Assembly (NCBI RefSeq): GCF_023078495.1
Contig: NZ_CP095742.1
Location: 1,240,001-1,304,000, forward strand
DNA: 64,000 bases
Origin: Luteibacter aegosomatissinici
GTDB lineage: Bacteria; Pseudomonadota; Gammaproteobacteria; Xanthomonadales; Rhodanobacteraceae
Reading direction: 5' to 3'
Shown: in pieces, positions 16,472-25,436 of the stretch
How positions within the stretch are numbered: position 1 is the stretch's first letter
Layout of the letters: the number at the start of each line of letters is the position of its first letter
Notes under the pieces: generated by a model
What the model was told of the DNA's origin: nothing
What the model saw: only the letters and a program-made list of their open reading frames with translations
The model's database searches: none
Made by a program: the position numbers and the translations under genes

Positions 16472-18086
16472 TCGCCGTCGTTTCCTGAAGACGGTGGGTT
16501 GCGCGGCTGCGGCGGGATGGATCCCGTCGCGGCTTTTTGCACACGACATGAAGCATATGCAGGCCGCTCCGGCGGGAAAGGTTGGTAACGACCTGTGCAT
16601 GCATGCCATGGGCGATAGCACGCACATGCCGGGCCTGGTCGATCCGGCGAAGCTGGCGGCCTTTGTCGATCCACTGCCCATCCCGCCGGTGTTGCGCCCC
16701 GAGCCGGGCAAGCTGCTCACCGTGCGCATGGCTGCGAGCAGCCAGAAGCTGCATCGCGACCTGCCGCCCACCGAACTGTGGACGTACAACGGCAGCTACC
16801 CGGGCCCGACGATCGAGGCGCGCAGTGGCCAGGCCTTCGATGTGGCATGGGACAACGCACTGCCCACGAAACACTTCCTGCCGGTGGATCACAACATCTG
16901 CGGCGCGGAAGCCGACAAGCCCCTCGTCCGTGCGATCACCCACCTGCATGGCGCGAAGGTGCCGCGCAAGGATGATGGCTACCCGGAGGATTGGTACGTG
17001 CCGGGGAAATCCCGTCGCCACCATTACCCGAATGCGCAGGAGGCAGCTACGCTTTGGTATCACGACCATGCGATGGGCATTAACCGGCTGAACATGTACG
17101 CCGGCCTCATGGGCCTGTACCTGCTGCGCGATGAGCACGAACGCTCGCTCGGCCTGCCTTCGGGCGAGTTCGAATTACCCCTGGTGATCGCCGACCGCTG
17201 GCTGCGTGAGGATGGCCGGCTGTATTACCCCGATTCCGGCGACGCCAGCGCACCGTGGGTGCCGGAAGTGTTCGGCAACCTGACCCTGGTCAACGGTGCG
17301 ATCCTCCCGCGTGCCGATGTGCAGCCGCGCCGCTACCGCCTGCGCGTCGTCAACGCGGCGAACGGGCGCTTCTACCATCTGCGTTTCAAGGATGGCCGGC
17401 CATTCCAGGTGATTGGCTCCGACCAGGGCCTGCTCGCTGCGCCGGCCACGCTGCGCGCCATCTTCCTTGCCCCGGGCGAACGCGCCGATATCGTGGTCGA
17501 TTTCGCCACGACGCGTGGCGGCACGGTGGAGCTGATGAACGATGCGCTGCCGCTGATGCGCTTCGCAGTGGGGCAGGGCCAGGTGAAGGACGATAGCCGC
17601 GTGCCGGATGCGCTGCGCGACGTCACGCGCTTCACTGAGGCGAGTGCGGCGAAGACGCGCGAGATGACGCTGGACGAGTACAGCGATTGCGTCGCTACAC
17701 CCATGCTGATGCTGCTCAACGGCAAGCGCTGGCAGGATCCGGTGACCGAGACGGTGAAGCTGGGCGCCACCGAGATGTGGAACCTGGTGAACCTGACCGA
17801 GGATACCCACCCGGTGCACCTGCACCTGGTGCGCTTCCAGATCCTCGACCGGCGCCCTTACGACGTCGACGAGTACATGGAAAAGAAAACCATTCGTTAT
17901 GTCGGGCCCGCGCAGCCCCCGCCGCCGCACGAGCAGGGCTGGAAGGATGTGGTGCAGGCCTACCCCGGCATGGTGACGCGCATCGTGGCGACGTTCGATG
18001 GCTACGCGGGGCGCTACGCGTGGCACTGCCACCTGGCCGAGCACGAGGCCAACGAGATGATGCGGCCGTTCGAGGTGGTTGCCTGA
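16464..18086 (+). CDS. Tat-exported multicopper oxidase
   Basis: A 540-residue periplasmic oxidase related to CotA/bilirubin-oxidase-type laccases. The N-terminus MADRRRFLKTVGCAAAAGWI is a Tat signal (RRRFLK). All copper motifs are intact: HLHG near residue 157, WYHDHAMG near 198, HPVHLHLVRF near 448 and WHCHLAEHE near 519. The Cys of HCH carries the blue copper. The N-terminal domain after the signal is His/Met-rich (HDMKHMQ, CMHAMGDSTHM), which may help copper acquisition. The natural substrate is unknown; copper or manganese oxidation and phenol oxidation are all possible. The gene overlaps the upstream phosphatase gene by eight bases, so the two are coupled. Confidence 0.93.
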   Translation: MADRRRFLKTVGCAAAAGWIPSRLFAHDMKHMQAAPAGKVGNDLCMHAMGDSTHMPGLVDPAKLAAFVDPLPIPPVLRPEPGKLLTVRMAASSQKLHRDLPPTELWTYNGSYPGPTIEARSGQAFDVAWDNALPTKHFLPVDHNICGAEADKPLVRAITHLHGAKVPRKDDGYPEDWYVPGKSRRHHYPNAQEAATLWYHDHAMGINRLNMYAGLMGLYLLRDEHERSLGLPSGEFELPLVIADRWLREDGRLYYPDSGDASAPWVPEVFGNLTLVNGAILPRADVQPRRYRLRVVNAANGRFYHLRFKDGRPFQVIGSDQGLLAAPATLRAIFLAPGERADIVVDFATTRGGTVELMNDALPLMRFAVGQGQVKDDSRVPDALRDVTRFTEASAAKTREMTLDEYSDCVATPMLMLLNGKRWQDPVTETVKLGATEMWNLVNLTEDTHPVHLHLVRFQILDRRPYDVDEYMEKKTIRYVGPAQPPPPHEQGWKDVVQAYPGMVTRIVATFDGYAGRYAWHCHLAEHEANEMMRPFEVVA

Positions 18087-18100
18087 CGAGGACCGTAACC

Positions 18101-18195
18101 GTAGGAGCCCACCCTGTGGGCGACAGCTTTCGCGAAAAGGCATCAGGCCCTGCTGCCGCAATGCGAAAGCTGTCGCCCACAGGGTGGGCTCCTAC
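18101..18195. repeat. REP pair (family 1) forming a 33-bp perfect hairpin
   Basis: The first 33 bases (starting GTAGGAGCCCACCCTGTGGG and ending CAGCTTTCGC) are the exact reverse complement of the last 33, around a 29-base loop. It fills the gap between two convergent genes: the multicopper oxidase stops at 18086 and the peptidase stops at 18201. It may also end transcription in both directions. GTAG heads on both arms fit the REP elements mobilised by RAYT transposases. Confidence 0.85.
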
Positions 18196-18200
18196 ACGGG

Positions 18201-19985
18201 CTATTTGATCTGCTGTAGCGCGGCGTTGTCGAGGCGCAGTATGGGGTAGGCGCCTACCTTCTGCGCGGTGTACCACGGGCTGCGTTCGAAGAAGAACGAC
18301 AGGCGTGCACGCGGGCTTTTGGCAAAGGCAGGGTCGGCCGCTACCTTTGCATCGAACTCGGTCTTCAGGGCCGGGTCCTGCGCGATCATCTTGCGCGCGA
18401 GGGCTTCCATCACCCGCGGCTCGCCGTATTCCTTCGGTTCGAAGATCGCATCGAGGTATCCCCAGCGCAACATCGAATCGGGCGCCCGCGCATCCAGCAG
18501 GTTCGCGGCCAGCACGGCGTCCGCATTATCGGCGCGCACGATGACGGTGCCCGCGGGCAGGGTCATCGCCGTGGTCGCGGGCGTGATGGTGACATCGCGC
18601 AACATGTGGCGGCCTTCGAACGGCTTTTCCGCCCACGTAGGGTTGGTAAGCGTGTCCTGCGTGGCGGCTACCTTCACGGCGGCATGCGTCGTCGTGTACG
18701 GGATATGGTGAGCATCGAGCCGGGCAATGACCTCGGTCCACTGCGCCGGGATGGCCCACGCCGCAGGGAGTGGTGCGGCCACATCGGGCTGCAGGTCCAG
18801 CCAGCTCTGGATCGCGTAGGTCTTTTTCTCTGTCGGGTCGTACTGGATCCATGTATCGCCGGAGATATCGCTCTTCGTCTGGGTGAAGGCAAAGCCCTTC
18901 AGCGTGAACGGCTTGGGCGTCGGATCGGCCTTGAACGTGACCGGTACAGAGGCATCGGCATGGGCGGCGAGTGACGACGCCCAAGTGTCGGCGTCCTTCG
19001 ACGCCTTCAGCAGCGCGGCGGGGTCCTTGTTGATGTTGCCGAGTACCGCGCGCACCACATCGTACGTACCCTGCACGCGAACCTGGTACGGCTTAAGCAT
19101 GTGCGTCTCGATCAACAGGCCCGCGCGATTGCGGATCGCCGCGTAGCCGGTGGAGAAGCGCGGGCCGGAGCCGAAGTTCTCGATGCCCTGGGTCGGATCC
19201 CGGCCGTCCTTGAATTCCAGGTAGGGCGACGCGAGGTGGCCCATCTTCTCGTAGGCCGGGATTGCTTCGCCTTCGATCACGGCCTTCTGCCACGCCGTGA
19301 CGGAGGGCGGCAGCTTGTGCGCGTCCTCGGTGTAGTAGGTCAAGTCGTACTGGTAGTCGGCACCATCGGTGGTGTGGATATCGATGAGCAGGTCGGGCTG
19401 CCAGGTATTCCACAGTTGCAGCCAGGCGCGCGTCTCCGGCGCATCGGCTTTCACGTAATCGCGGTTGAGGTTGAGGTACTGCGACTGCCCGCGGAACCCC
19501 ATCTCATCCGGGCCGTTCTGGTTGATGCGGAAGTAAGGGCCGGAGTTCTCGTGGCCATCCACGCTGTACACCGGGATGAACACGAGCACGGCGTGGTCGA
19601 GCAGGTGGGCCAGCTTGCCGGTCACGGCAAAGTCACGCAGCAGCATCAGCCCCGCATCCTTGCCCTCGATCTCACCCGGGTGGATGCCCGCCTGCAGCAG
19701 CACGATGGGCTTGCCGGCGGCGTGTGCCTTCTCCGGCGTCAGGTCGCCATCCTTTGCCGCGACCACGACGGTCATGGGCCGGCCTTCCGGCGTGGTGCCG
19801 AAGGTCTGCATGGTGACGGTGCCGTGCGAAGCATCGACTACCCGGTGCAGGTAGGCCAGGGTATCGGCGTAGGAGGGCGTGGTGTGGAAGCCCGAAGCCT
19901 CGGCCGGGGTGATCCAGGCATCCTTCGCGTGGAGCGTGAAAGGGGCGGCGGCGAGCAGGGCAAGGAAAAGGCGTGTGGCGCGCAT
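18201..19985 (-). CDS. M14-family zinc carboxypeptidase
   Basis: A 594-residue secreted metallopeptidase. MRATRLFLALLAAAPFTLHA is a signal peptide. Zinc ligands are His102 and Glu105 (AGIHPGEIEGKD) and His204 (LIDIHTTDGADY). NLNRDYVKAD supplies the Arg that binds the substrate carboxylate. The C-terminal 350 residues are a less conserved beta-rich region ending in ILRLDNAALQQIK. The frame stays open far upstream, but 19985 is the first Met that gives a signal peptide, with GGAAGG just before it. It is convergent with the multicopper oxidase gene across a REP hairpin and divergent from the sigma factor gene 80 bases away. Confidence 0.9.
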   Translation of the reverse strand: MRATRLFLALLAAAPFTLHAKDAWITPAEASGFHTTPSYADTLAYLHRVVDASHGTVTMQTFGTTPEGRPMTVVVAAKDGDLTPEKAHAAGKPIVLLQAGIHPGEIEGKDAGLMLLRDFAVTGKLAHLLDHAVLVFIPVYSVDGHENSGPYFRINQNGPDEMGFRGQSQYLNLNRDYVKADAPETRAWLQLWNTWQPDLLIDIHTTDGADYQYDLTYYTEDAHKLPPSVTAWQKAVIEGEAIPAYEKMGHLASPYLEFKDGRDPTQGIENFGSGPRFSTGYAAIRNRAGLLIETHMLKPYQVRVQGTYDVVRAVLGNINKDPAALLKASKDADTWASSLAAHADASVPVTFKADPTPKPFTLKGFAFTQTKSDISGDTWIQYDPTEKKTYAIQSWLDLQPDVAAPLPAAWAIPAQWTEVIARLDAHHIPYTTTHAAVKVAATQDTLTNPTWAEKPFEGRHMLRDVTITPATTAMTLPAGTVIVRADNADAVLAANLLDARAPDSMLRWGYLDAIFEPKEYGEPRVMEALARKMIAQDPALKTEFDAKVAADPAFAKSPRARLSFFFERSPWYTAQKVGAYPILRLDNAALQQIK

Positions 19986-20066
19986 GGAACCTTCCGGGAC
20001 GGGGAATCCGGCCATTGTGTGATTTTTTTCCGCGCCGGGCGAATCATGGGGGAAAGAGGAGGGGCC

Positions 20067-20597
20067 ATGAGCGACGAAGGACGCCGACGACAATGTGAGG
20101 CCTTGCTGCACGAGCACCGGCGGATCGTGTTCAAGGTGGCGGCCGTCTACGCGCGTGACGCCGATGACCGGCAGGACCTTGCGCAGGACATCGCATTGCA
20201 GGTGTGGCGCTCGTTCGGCAGCTATGACCCGGCGCGCCCGTTCGCGACGTGGATGTACCGGGTGGCGTTGAACGTTGGCCTGTCGCACGCGCGGCGCGAA
20301 CGGGAGAAGCCGGCCATGCTGGGCGCCGACGCACTCGATGCCCTGGAAGGCGGCATGCCCATCACCGAGCCGGACGAGCGCCTGGCGCAACTGGCCCGGG
20401 CGATCGAGGCACTGGAGCCGTTGGAACGCGCACTGGCCCTGTTGTACCTGGAGGAGCTGCCTTACGCCGAGATCGCTGCCGTGCTGGGCCTTAGCGAAAC
20501 CAACGTGGGTACGCGTATCGCGCGCCTGAAGCAGCGCCTGTGCCGGCAGCTTGCCGGCCCGGCGCCGGTTGAAAAGGGAGTGCCGCATGGAACTTGA
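20067..20597 (+). CDS. ECF-type RNA polymerase sigma factor
   Basis: A 176-residue sigma-70 family protein with only regions 2 and 4. Region 2 is visible in ADDRQDLAQDIALQVWRSFG, then DPARPFATWMYRVALNVGLS with the HARRERE DNA-contact end. Region 4 is ALEPLERALALLYLEELPYA, then EIAAVLGLSETNVGTRIARL, a clear helix-turn-helix. The linker is short. The start at 20067 has AGAGGAGG upstream. The gene overlaps the next membrane-protein gene by 11 bases, the usual sigma/anti-sigma arrangement. The target promoters and the signal are not visible. Confidence 0.93.
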   Translation: MSDEGRRRQCEALLHEHRRIVFKVAAVYARDADDRQDLAQDIALQVWRSFGSYDPARPFATWMYRVALNVGLSHARREREKPAMLGADALDALEGGMPITEPDERLAQLARAIEALEPLERALALLYLEELPYAEIAAVLGLSETNVGTRIARLKQRLCRQLAGPAPVEKGVPHGT

Positions 20598-21204
20598 TGA
20601 ACTGAAAGAGGGTTGGGCGATCCTGGATCGGCGCCTGTCGGCGCTGGAGGTCTCGCTGGTTGCCGGGCGGGCCGTCTCCGGCGTGCGTTCGGAGCTGCGT
20701 CCGCTGCGCTGGGGCCAGGCCATGCAGGCCGTACTGGGAGCCGGCTTGGCCCTGGCAGCCGGATCGTTCTGGGTCGATAACCGCGATGCCACAGGGCCGC
20801 TGGTGGCCGGGCTGCTTTTGCATGCCTATGGCATCGCCATGATCGTGGCGGCAGCGCGCAACCTGGTGCTTGCCGCCCGCGCCACCGAGACCGCACCGGT
20901 GCTCACGCTGCAGAAGCGGGTGGCCGAACTGCGGGCCTGGCGGATTCGCGAGGGCTATTGGTTTGGCGTCGTGGGGTGTTTCATGTGGGTGCCGATGCTG
21001 GTCTGGGGGTTTGCATGGCTGGGCGTGGATATCGTGGCTGCGCGCCCTGTCTTCATGGCGTTCAATGTGTTGGCGGGGTTCCTTTGCCTTGGCGGCTTCC
21101 TCTTCCTTTCCCGGTATATCAAGGCGCCCGAAGGCGGTTCGGTGCGGCGGGCCGGTGAGCGGCTCGAGGAGCTTGCCCGTTTCACGGACGGTGGCCCCGT
21201 GTAA
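20587..21204 (+). CDS. Four-helix membrane protein, probable partner of the sigma factor
   Basis: A 205-residue protein of no family that I recognise. It begins with a short soluble helix (MELDELKEGWAILDRRLSAL). Two membrane helices follow (about 53-68 and 76-98), then a basic helix (LQKRVAELRAWRIREG), then two more helices (about 127-147 and 156-178). The start at 20587 is 11 bases inside the sigma gene, which implies tight co-expression. By position it could sequester the sigma factor as an anti-sigma, but it lacks the zinc-binding HxxxCxxC motif of classic ones. The N-terminal soluble helix is the candidate contact site. Confidence 0.7.
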   Translation: MELDELKEGWAILDRRLSALEVSLVAGRAVSGVRSELRPLRWGQAMQAVLGAGLALAAGSFWVDNRDATGPLVAGLLLHAYGIAMIVAAARNLVLAARATETAPVLTLQKRVAELRAWRIREGYWFGVVGCFMWVPMLVWGFAWLGVDIVAARPVFMAFNVLAGFLCLGGFLFLSRYIKAPEGGSVRRAGERLEELARFTDGGPV

Positions 21205-21266
21205 GGAGGCGCTAAGCTGGCCCTATCGATAATCTGCAGCGTCCCTCATTCCAAGGCCATGCCCGC

Positions 21267-21932
21267 GTGCACATCCTCCTCGTCGAAGACGATGCCCAGC
21301 TGGGTGATGCCATCCGCCGTGCGCTGGAGCGGCTGGCACACACCATTACCTGGCTGCGCGATGGCGAGGAAGCGCTGGTGGCGCTGCGTGAGCAGGAGGC
21401 CGACCTCGTACTGCTGGACCTGGGCCTCCCCGGCCGCGACGGGCTGGATGTGCTGACCGAGGCACGCCGCCTGCGCGTGACCACGCCGGTGATCGTGATG
21501 TCCGCGCGCGACCAGCTCGATGCGCGCATCCAGGTGCTGGATGCGGGCGCGGACGATTACCTGGTCAAGCCGTTCCACCTGGATGAACTGGCGGCACGCA
21601 TCCGCTCGCTGTCCCGCCGCGCGCGCGGCGAGGCGGTGAACCGGCTTGAGGCGGGCGCGCTCAGCCTCGACCTCGGCACGTTCGACGTAACCTGGCGTGG
21701 TGGCAAGGTCGACCTGACGCGGCGCGAGTTCGCCTTGCTGCAGGCCCTGATGGAACGGGCAGGGCGGATCGTTCGCCGCGAAGCCTTGGAAACCACGCTC
21801 TATGGCCCCGATAACGCGGTGAGCACCAGTGCCCTCGAGGTGCTGGTCCACGCGTTGCGCCGCAAGCTGAGCCCTGAAGCAATCCAGACTGTGCGTGGCT
21901 TCGGCTACATGGTGCCGCGGGAACCGACGTGA
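21267..21932 (+). CDS. OmpR/PhoB-type response regulator
   Basis: A 221-residue DNA-binding regulator. The receiver domain has the acidic pair LLVEDD, the phospho-acceptor Asp51 (LVLLDLGLPGRDG), the switch Ser (VIVMSARDQ) and the conserved Lys (DDYLVKPFHLDEL). The C-terminal winged helix has VDLTRREFALLQALM and VHALRRKLSPEAIQTVRGFG plus YM. The sequence resembles the QseB/PmrA/TctD branch. The start is a GTG. It overlaps the kinase gene by four bases (GTGA), so the two form one two-component system. Confidence 0.94.
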   Translation: MHILLVEDDAQLGDAIRRALERLAHTITWLRDGEEALVALREQEADLVLLDLGLPGRDGLDVLTEARRLRVTTPVIVMSARDQLDARIQVLDAGADDYLVKPFHLDELAARIRSLSRRARGEAVNRLEAGALSLDLGTFDVTWRGGKVDLTRREFALLQALMERAGRIVRREALETTLYGPDNAVSTSALEVLVHALRRKLSPEAIQTVRGFGYMVPREPT

Positions 21933-23323
21933 GGTCACTGAGCCTCCGTTCGCGTTTGCTGCTGCTCATCATCGGCGTGCTCGCCGCGGTGTTACTGCCG
22001 CTCGGCATCCTGAGCGCACAACGCACGCTCGAAGAGGTGGATGAACTATCGGACGGCCGCCTCGCCCAGGCGGCGCGGACGCTCGAGGTGCTGGTCAACC
22101 GCATTGGCGTGGAGCAGTTGCGTGAGCAACGCACGGCGCGCCTGCTGGTCCCCAGTGTCTCCAACCATCCGCCCGAACTGATGGTGCAGGGGCGCACCTA
22201 TGAATCCGAAGTCGGGTTCCAGGTGTTCGACCGCGATGGCACCTTGCTCATGGCGACGGAGAACCTTTCGGGCGTGCCGCGCACCCACGTGCCCGATGGC
22301 CAGTTTGAAGACATTAACCATGGCCGCTACACCTGGCGGGTCTTCACGCTGATCATGGAAGAGCAGGGCATCACGATACGCGCGGGCGAACGTTACGATA
22401 GCCGCCACGAGATCACCCACGCCTTGTGGCTGGAGCATGGCCTGCCCACGCTGCTGGGCCTGCCCCTGCTTGCCCTGTTGGTGGGGTGGGCCATCCGCCG
22501 CGGCCTCGGCCCGCTGGAGGACCTGGCCCGCGCGCTCGCCGAGCGCGAACCGGGGAGCCGGGAGCCCATCCACCTCGCCGATGCGCCGGAAGAACTGAAG
22601 CCGGTGATGGCGGCGTTGAACGACCAGATCTTCCGGCTGGAGAGCGCGCTGGAACGTGAGCGGCGGTTCAGCGCGGATGTCGCGCACGAACTGCGGACGC
22701 CGCTGGCGTCGACGATGATCAACCTCGAGAACGCGCTTGCTTCCGCGCGCCCCGACGAGGCCCAGGCGGCGCTCGAGGCTGCGCGTGAGTGCCTGGTGTC
22801 GCTCGCGCGCCGTACGGAGCAGTTGCTGGCGCTTGCGCGCCTGGAAGCGGGCGCGGCATCGGGCCCGAGGGCCCGCGTGGAACTGGCCGCGCTGGCTCTC
22901 GACGTAGTCGAGGAACTCTCCCCGATCATCGCGCGCGGGAATGTCGAGCTTTCGATCGAGCGGCTGGACGATGGCCTGGTGGTCGAGGGTTACCCGGTGG
23001 CGCTGGGTGCCTTGCTGCGCAACCTGCTCGACAATGCGTTCCGCCATGTCCCGGCAGGGGGCCAGGTCGCGCTAAGCATCGAGCGCCGCGATGGCCACGC
23101 GGTGGTGGAGGTGGTGGACGATGGCCCGGGCATTCCCGCGGAGCGCCGCGCCGGCATGTTCGGTCGTTTTCAGCGGGGCGCGGATACGCACGGCACGGGC
23201 TACGGCCTTGGCCTGTCCATCGTGCAGCGCGCAGCGGAATTGCATGGCGCCTCGGTCGAGCTGCTCGATCGCGACGCGGGGCGTGGCCTGCGGGTGGTCG
23301 TGACGCTCCCCGTGCAGGGCTGA
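21929..23323 (+). CDS. Sensor histidine kinase, partner of the OmpR-type regulator
   Basis: A 464-residue inner-membrane kinase. TM1 is LLLLIIGVLAAVLLPLGILS (about 10-30) and TM2 about 170-188 (LPTLLGLPLLALLVGWAIRR), with a periplasmic sensor of about 140 residues between. A short HAMP-like linker follows. The H-box is FSADVAHELRTPLAS with His253. The ATPase domain has RNLLDNAFRHVP (N box), VVEVVDDGPGIP (G1) and GTGYGLGLSIV (G2). The architecture fits the QseC/PmrB/TctE class. The gene starts with GTG inside the regulator's stop codon. The signal is unknown. A REP pair begins six bases after its stop. Confidence 0.94.
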   Translation: MRSLSLRSRLLLLIIGVLAAVLLPLGILSAQRTLEEVDELSDGRLAQAARTLEVLVNRIGVEQLREQRTARLLVPSVSNHPPELMVQGRTYESEVGFQVFDRDGTLLMATENLSGVPRTHVPDGQFEDINHGRYTWRVFTLIMEEQGITIRAGERYDSRHEITHALWLEHGLPTLLGLPLLALLVGWAIRRGLGPLEDLARALAEREPGSREPIHLADAPEELKPVMAALNDQIFRLESALERERRFSADVAHELRTPLASTMINLENALASARPDEAQAALEAARECLVSLARRTEQLLALARLEAGAASGPRARVELAALALDVVEELSPIIARGNVELSIERLDDGLVVEGYPVALGALLRNLLDNAFRHVPAGGQVALSIERRDGHAVVEVVDDGPGIPAERRAGMFGRFQRGADTHGTGYGLGLSIVQRAAELHGASVELLDRDAGRGLRVVVTLPVQG

Positions 23324-23328
23324 AGCCG

Positions 23329-23423
23329 GTAGGAGCCCACCCTGTGGGCGACATCTTTCGCGACAAGGCTGCAGGCCATGATGCGGAGAGGCGAAAGATG
23401 TCGCCCACAGGGTGGGCTCCTAC
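23329..23423. repeat. REP pair (family 1), second 33-bp perfect hairpin
   Basis: The first and last 33 bases are exact reverse complements. Compared with the copy at 18101 the stem differs (CATCTTTC here, CAGCTTTC there), and the change occurs on both arms so pairing is kept. It fills the gap between two convergent genes: the kinase stops at 23323 and the M61 peptidase stops at 23431. Confidence 0.85.
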
Positions 23424-23430
23424 ATGTCTT

Positions 23431-25305
23431 TTATTTCCTGGGCGTGGCGATGGCGCCGATCAGATCCTTGCCTTCGCCGCGCACGAGGTGGGGATACTTC
23501 AGGCCGCCGTGGTAATCCACCTTCACGGTCTGGTAGTCATCCACGTTCTTCACCAGGAACTCGATCGGCGTGGTCGTGTTCTTCGCATCGGCCACGGCAT
23601 CCTTCAGCACCTGGCCCGAGAAGTCCTTGCCGTTCACGGCGACGATGGTGACACCCGGGACGAGGCCTGCCTTCGCGGCGACGCCTTCCCACTGCGCATC
23701 GCGCACTTCACCCTTGTCCGATACGGTAATGCCGAGCGAGTAGGCAAGGTTGATCGCCTTGCGCAGGGATTCCTGGGTCTTCGCGAACTCGCTCGGCTTG
23801 TCATCGAACGCCAGCTTCCACCCGCCGCCTTCGATACCCTTCTCCGGCATGGTATCGCCCGTGTAATCCAGGCGTTCACGCAGGAACTTCGCCCAGTCGT
23901 ACGGCTGCACGTCGTTGAGCGTCTTCACCACGTCGTCGAAGGTGTAGGTCTTGGGTACATAGCTGCCGCTATCCATGCCGAAGAAGGCCTTGGCGAACTC
24001 ATCCAGCGTGTGCTTGCCGCCGGAAAGGTCGCGGATCTTCGTATCCACGTCCAGCCACAGCATCTGGCCTTCCGGGTAGTAATCCGAACTACGGCGGAAG
24101 TTGACCCAACCGGACGAGCCACGCGACGAGAGCGGGATGCCATCGGCCGTATCCTGCAGCGAACGCCACTGGCGGCCGGTGCGTGCGCCCATGTCCGCCG
24201 CGATCGATGCGAGCGAATCACGCCACTGGTCGGTGGTCCAGATGCCCGAGCGCGCGGTGAGCACGCCCGCCCAGTAATCCGTCATGCCTTCGTACACCCA
24301 CAGCAGGTCGTCCTGCATCGGCTCGGTGAACGTCGGGGTCCACAGATCGGCAGGTCGGCGGAACTTGCCGTTCCACGAATGGATGTATTCGTGGGGCAGC
24401 AGCGTGCCCGCGGCAGCGTGCACCTTCGGGTCGGTCAGGAAGTTCGCGAACAGGCGATCGTCGCTGGACTGGTGGTGCTCAAGGCCGAAGTGGCCCGTGT
24501 GGTCCGACACGACCAGCAGGAAATCATAGTGGCCATAGTGGTGCGCACCGAACAGCTTGTTCGCCTGCACTACCAGGTTACGCTGCGGCGCGATCTGCTT
24601 GTCAGTGATCTTCACGCTTTCCGCGGTCTCGCCGACGATATCCAGGTGCACCGGTACGGACTGGCCGGGCGCAAGGTCTACCCGGTTGAAGTACTGGCCG
24701 GCGATCAGCGGCGAATCCACGAAGTTCTCGTAGCTCACCGGCTTGAACTTAACCGTGTCGCCATCCTGCGATGCGGTCTCCAGCGCAGTGGCGAACTTCC
24801 AGCCGGCAGGCAGCTTCACCGTCGGCTCGATCATGATCTGGCTGGTGTAGTAGCCGGCGGGGTAGAACGAGACCTCGTTGAACTCCAGCGGGATGTAATG
24901 CGGCGTGGCCGAGTCCAGGTAATCGAAGCTCAGGTCGAGCTTGTCCACGCCCTCGGGCACGTCGACGTGGAACGCGAACATCTCTTTCAGGTCGCGGCGC
25001 CACAGGATCTTCTTGCCATTCGCGGTGATCTGCAGGCCGGCCACATTGGCCAACGGGCCGCTGGGGCCGTGCTCGCCCGGGATCCATTTCGGGTAATACA
25101 GGATGGCATGGCCCGCGGAAACCGGGATGCTCTCCTTCACATGCAGCAGGTGCCGGGCCTGGTCGGTCAGGTCCACGGTGACGGACAGGTTGCCCTTGTA
25201 GGGCTGGTTCACCGGGGCGGGAAGATCCTGCGCGAACGCGGAAGGGGCGGCGATAGCGAGCGCAAGGGCGGAGGCGAGCGAGGCACGGCGAAGGGCAAGA
25301 CGCAT
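23431..25305 (-). CDS. M61-family peptidase (glycyl aminopeptidase) with PDZ domain
   Basis: A 624-residue exported peptidase. MRLALRRASLASALALAIAA followed by PSAFAQ is a signal peptide. The N-terminal beta domain leads to the M61 catalytic core with the zinc motif HEYIHSWNGKFRR (His305, Glu306, His309). EGMTDYWAG carries the next conserved Glu. A PDZ domain lies near residues 525-605 (AKAGLVPGVTIVAVNGKDFS). Family members release N-terminal Gly or Ala. The chosen Met at 25305 is the one that gives a signal peptide; the open frame continues upstream. It is convergent with the kinase gene and divergent from the DUF4442 gene. Confidence 0.93.
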   Translation of the reverse strand: MRLALRRASLASALALAIAAPSAFAQDLPAPVNQPYKGNLSVTVDLTDQARHLLHVKESIPVSAGHAILYYPKWIPGEHGPSGPLANVAGLQITANGKKILWRRDLKEMFAFHVDVPEGVDKLDLSFDYLDSATPHYIPLEFNEVSFYPAGYYTSQIMIEPTVKLPAGWKFATALETASQDGDTVKFKPVSYENFVDSPLIAGQYFNRVDLAPGQSVPVHLDIVGETAESVKITDKQIAPQRNLVVQANKLFGAHHYGHYDFLLVVSDHTGHFGLEHHQSSDDRLFANFLTDPKVHAAAGTLLPHEYIHSWNGKFRRPADLWTPTFTEPMQDDLLWVYEGMTDYWAGVLTARSGIWTTDQWRDSLASIAADMGARTGRQWRSLQDTADGIPLSSRGSSGWVNFRRSSDYYPEGQMLWLDVDTKIRDLSGGKHTLDEFAKAFFGMDSGSYVPKTYTFDDVVKTLNDVQPYDWAKFLRERLDYTGDTMPEKGIEGGGWKLAFDDKPSEFAKTQESLRKAINLAYSLGITVSDKGEVRDAQWEGVAAKAGLVPGVTIVAVNGKDFSGQVLKDAVADAKNTTTPIEFLVKNVDDYQTVKVDYHGGLKYPHLVRGEGKDLIGAIATPRK

Positions 25306-25436
25306 GGGGCGGATCCCGGCGGCGGATGAAGCCCCGATGGTGGAACGGCTGGCACCGGCGACGTATATGCCAGAGGTCACGGGCGTTTGAAACGGGGGGC
25401 TTCGGCGGGGGCCTCCGCGCCGCTACGATGGCAGGC

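Noticed and set aside
18101-18195. CRISPR-like repeat
   Set aside because: The copies are single palindromic pairs scattered over the window, without regular spacing or cas genes.
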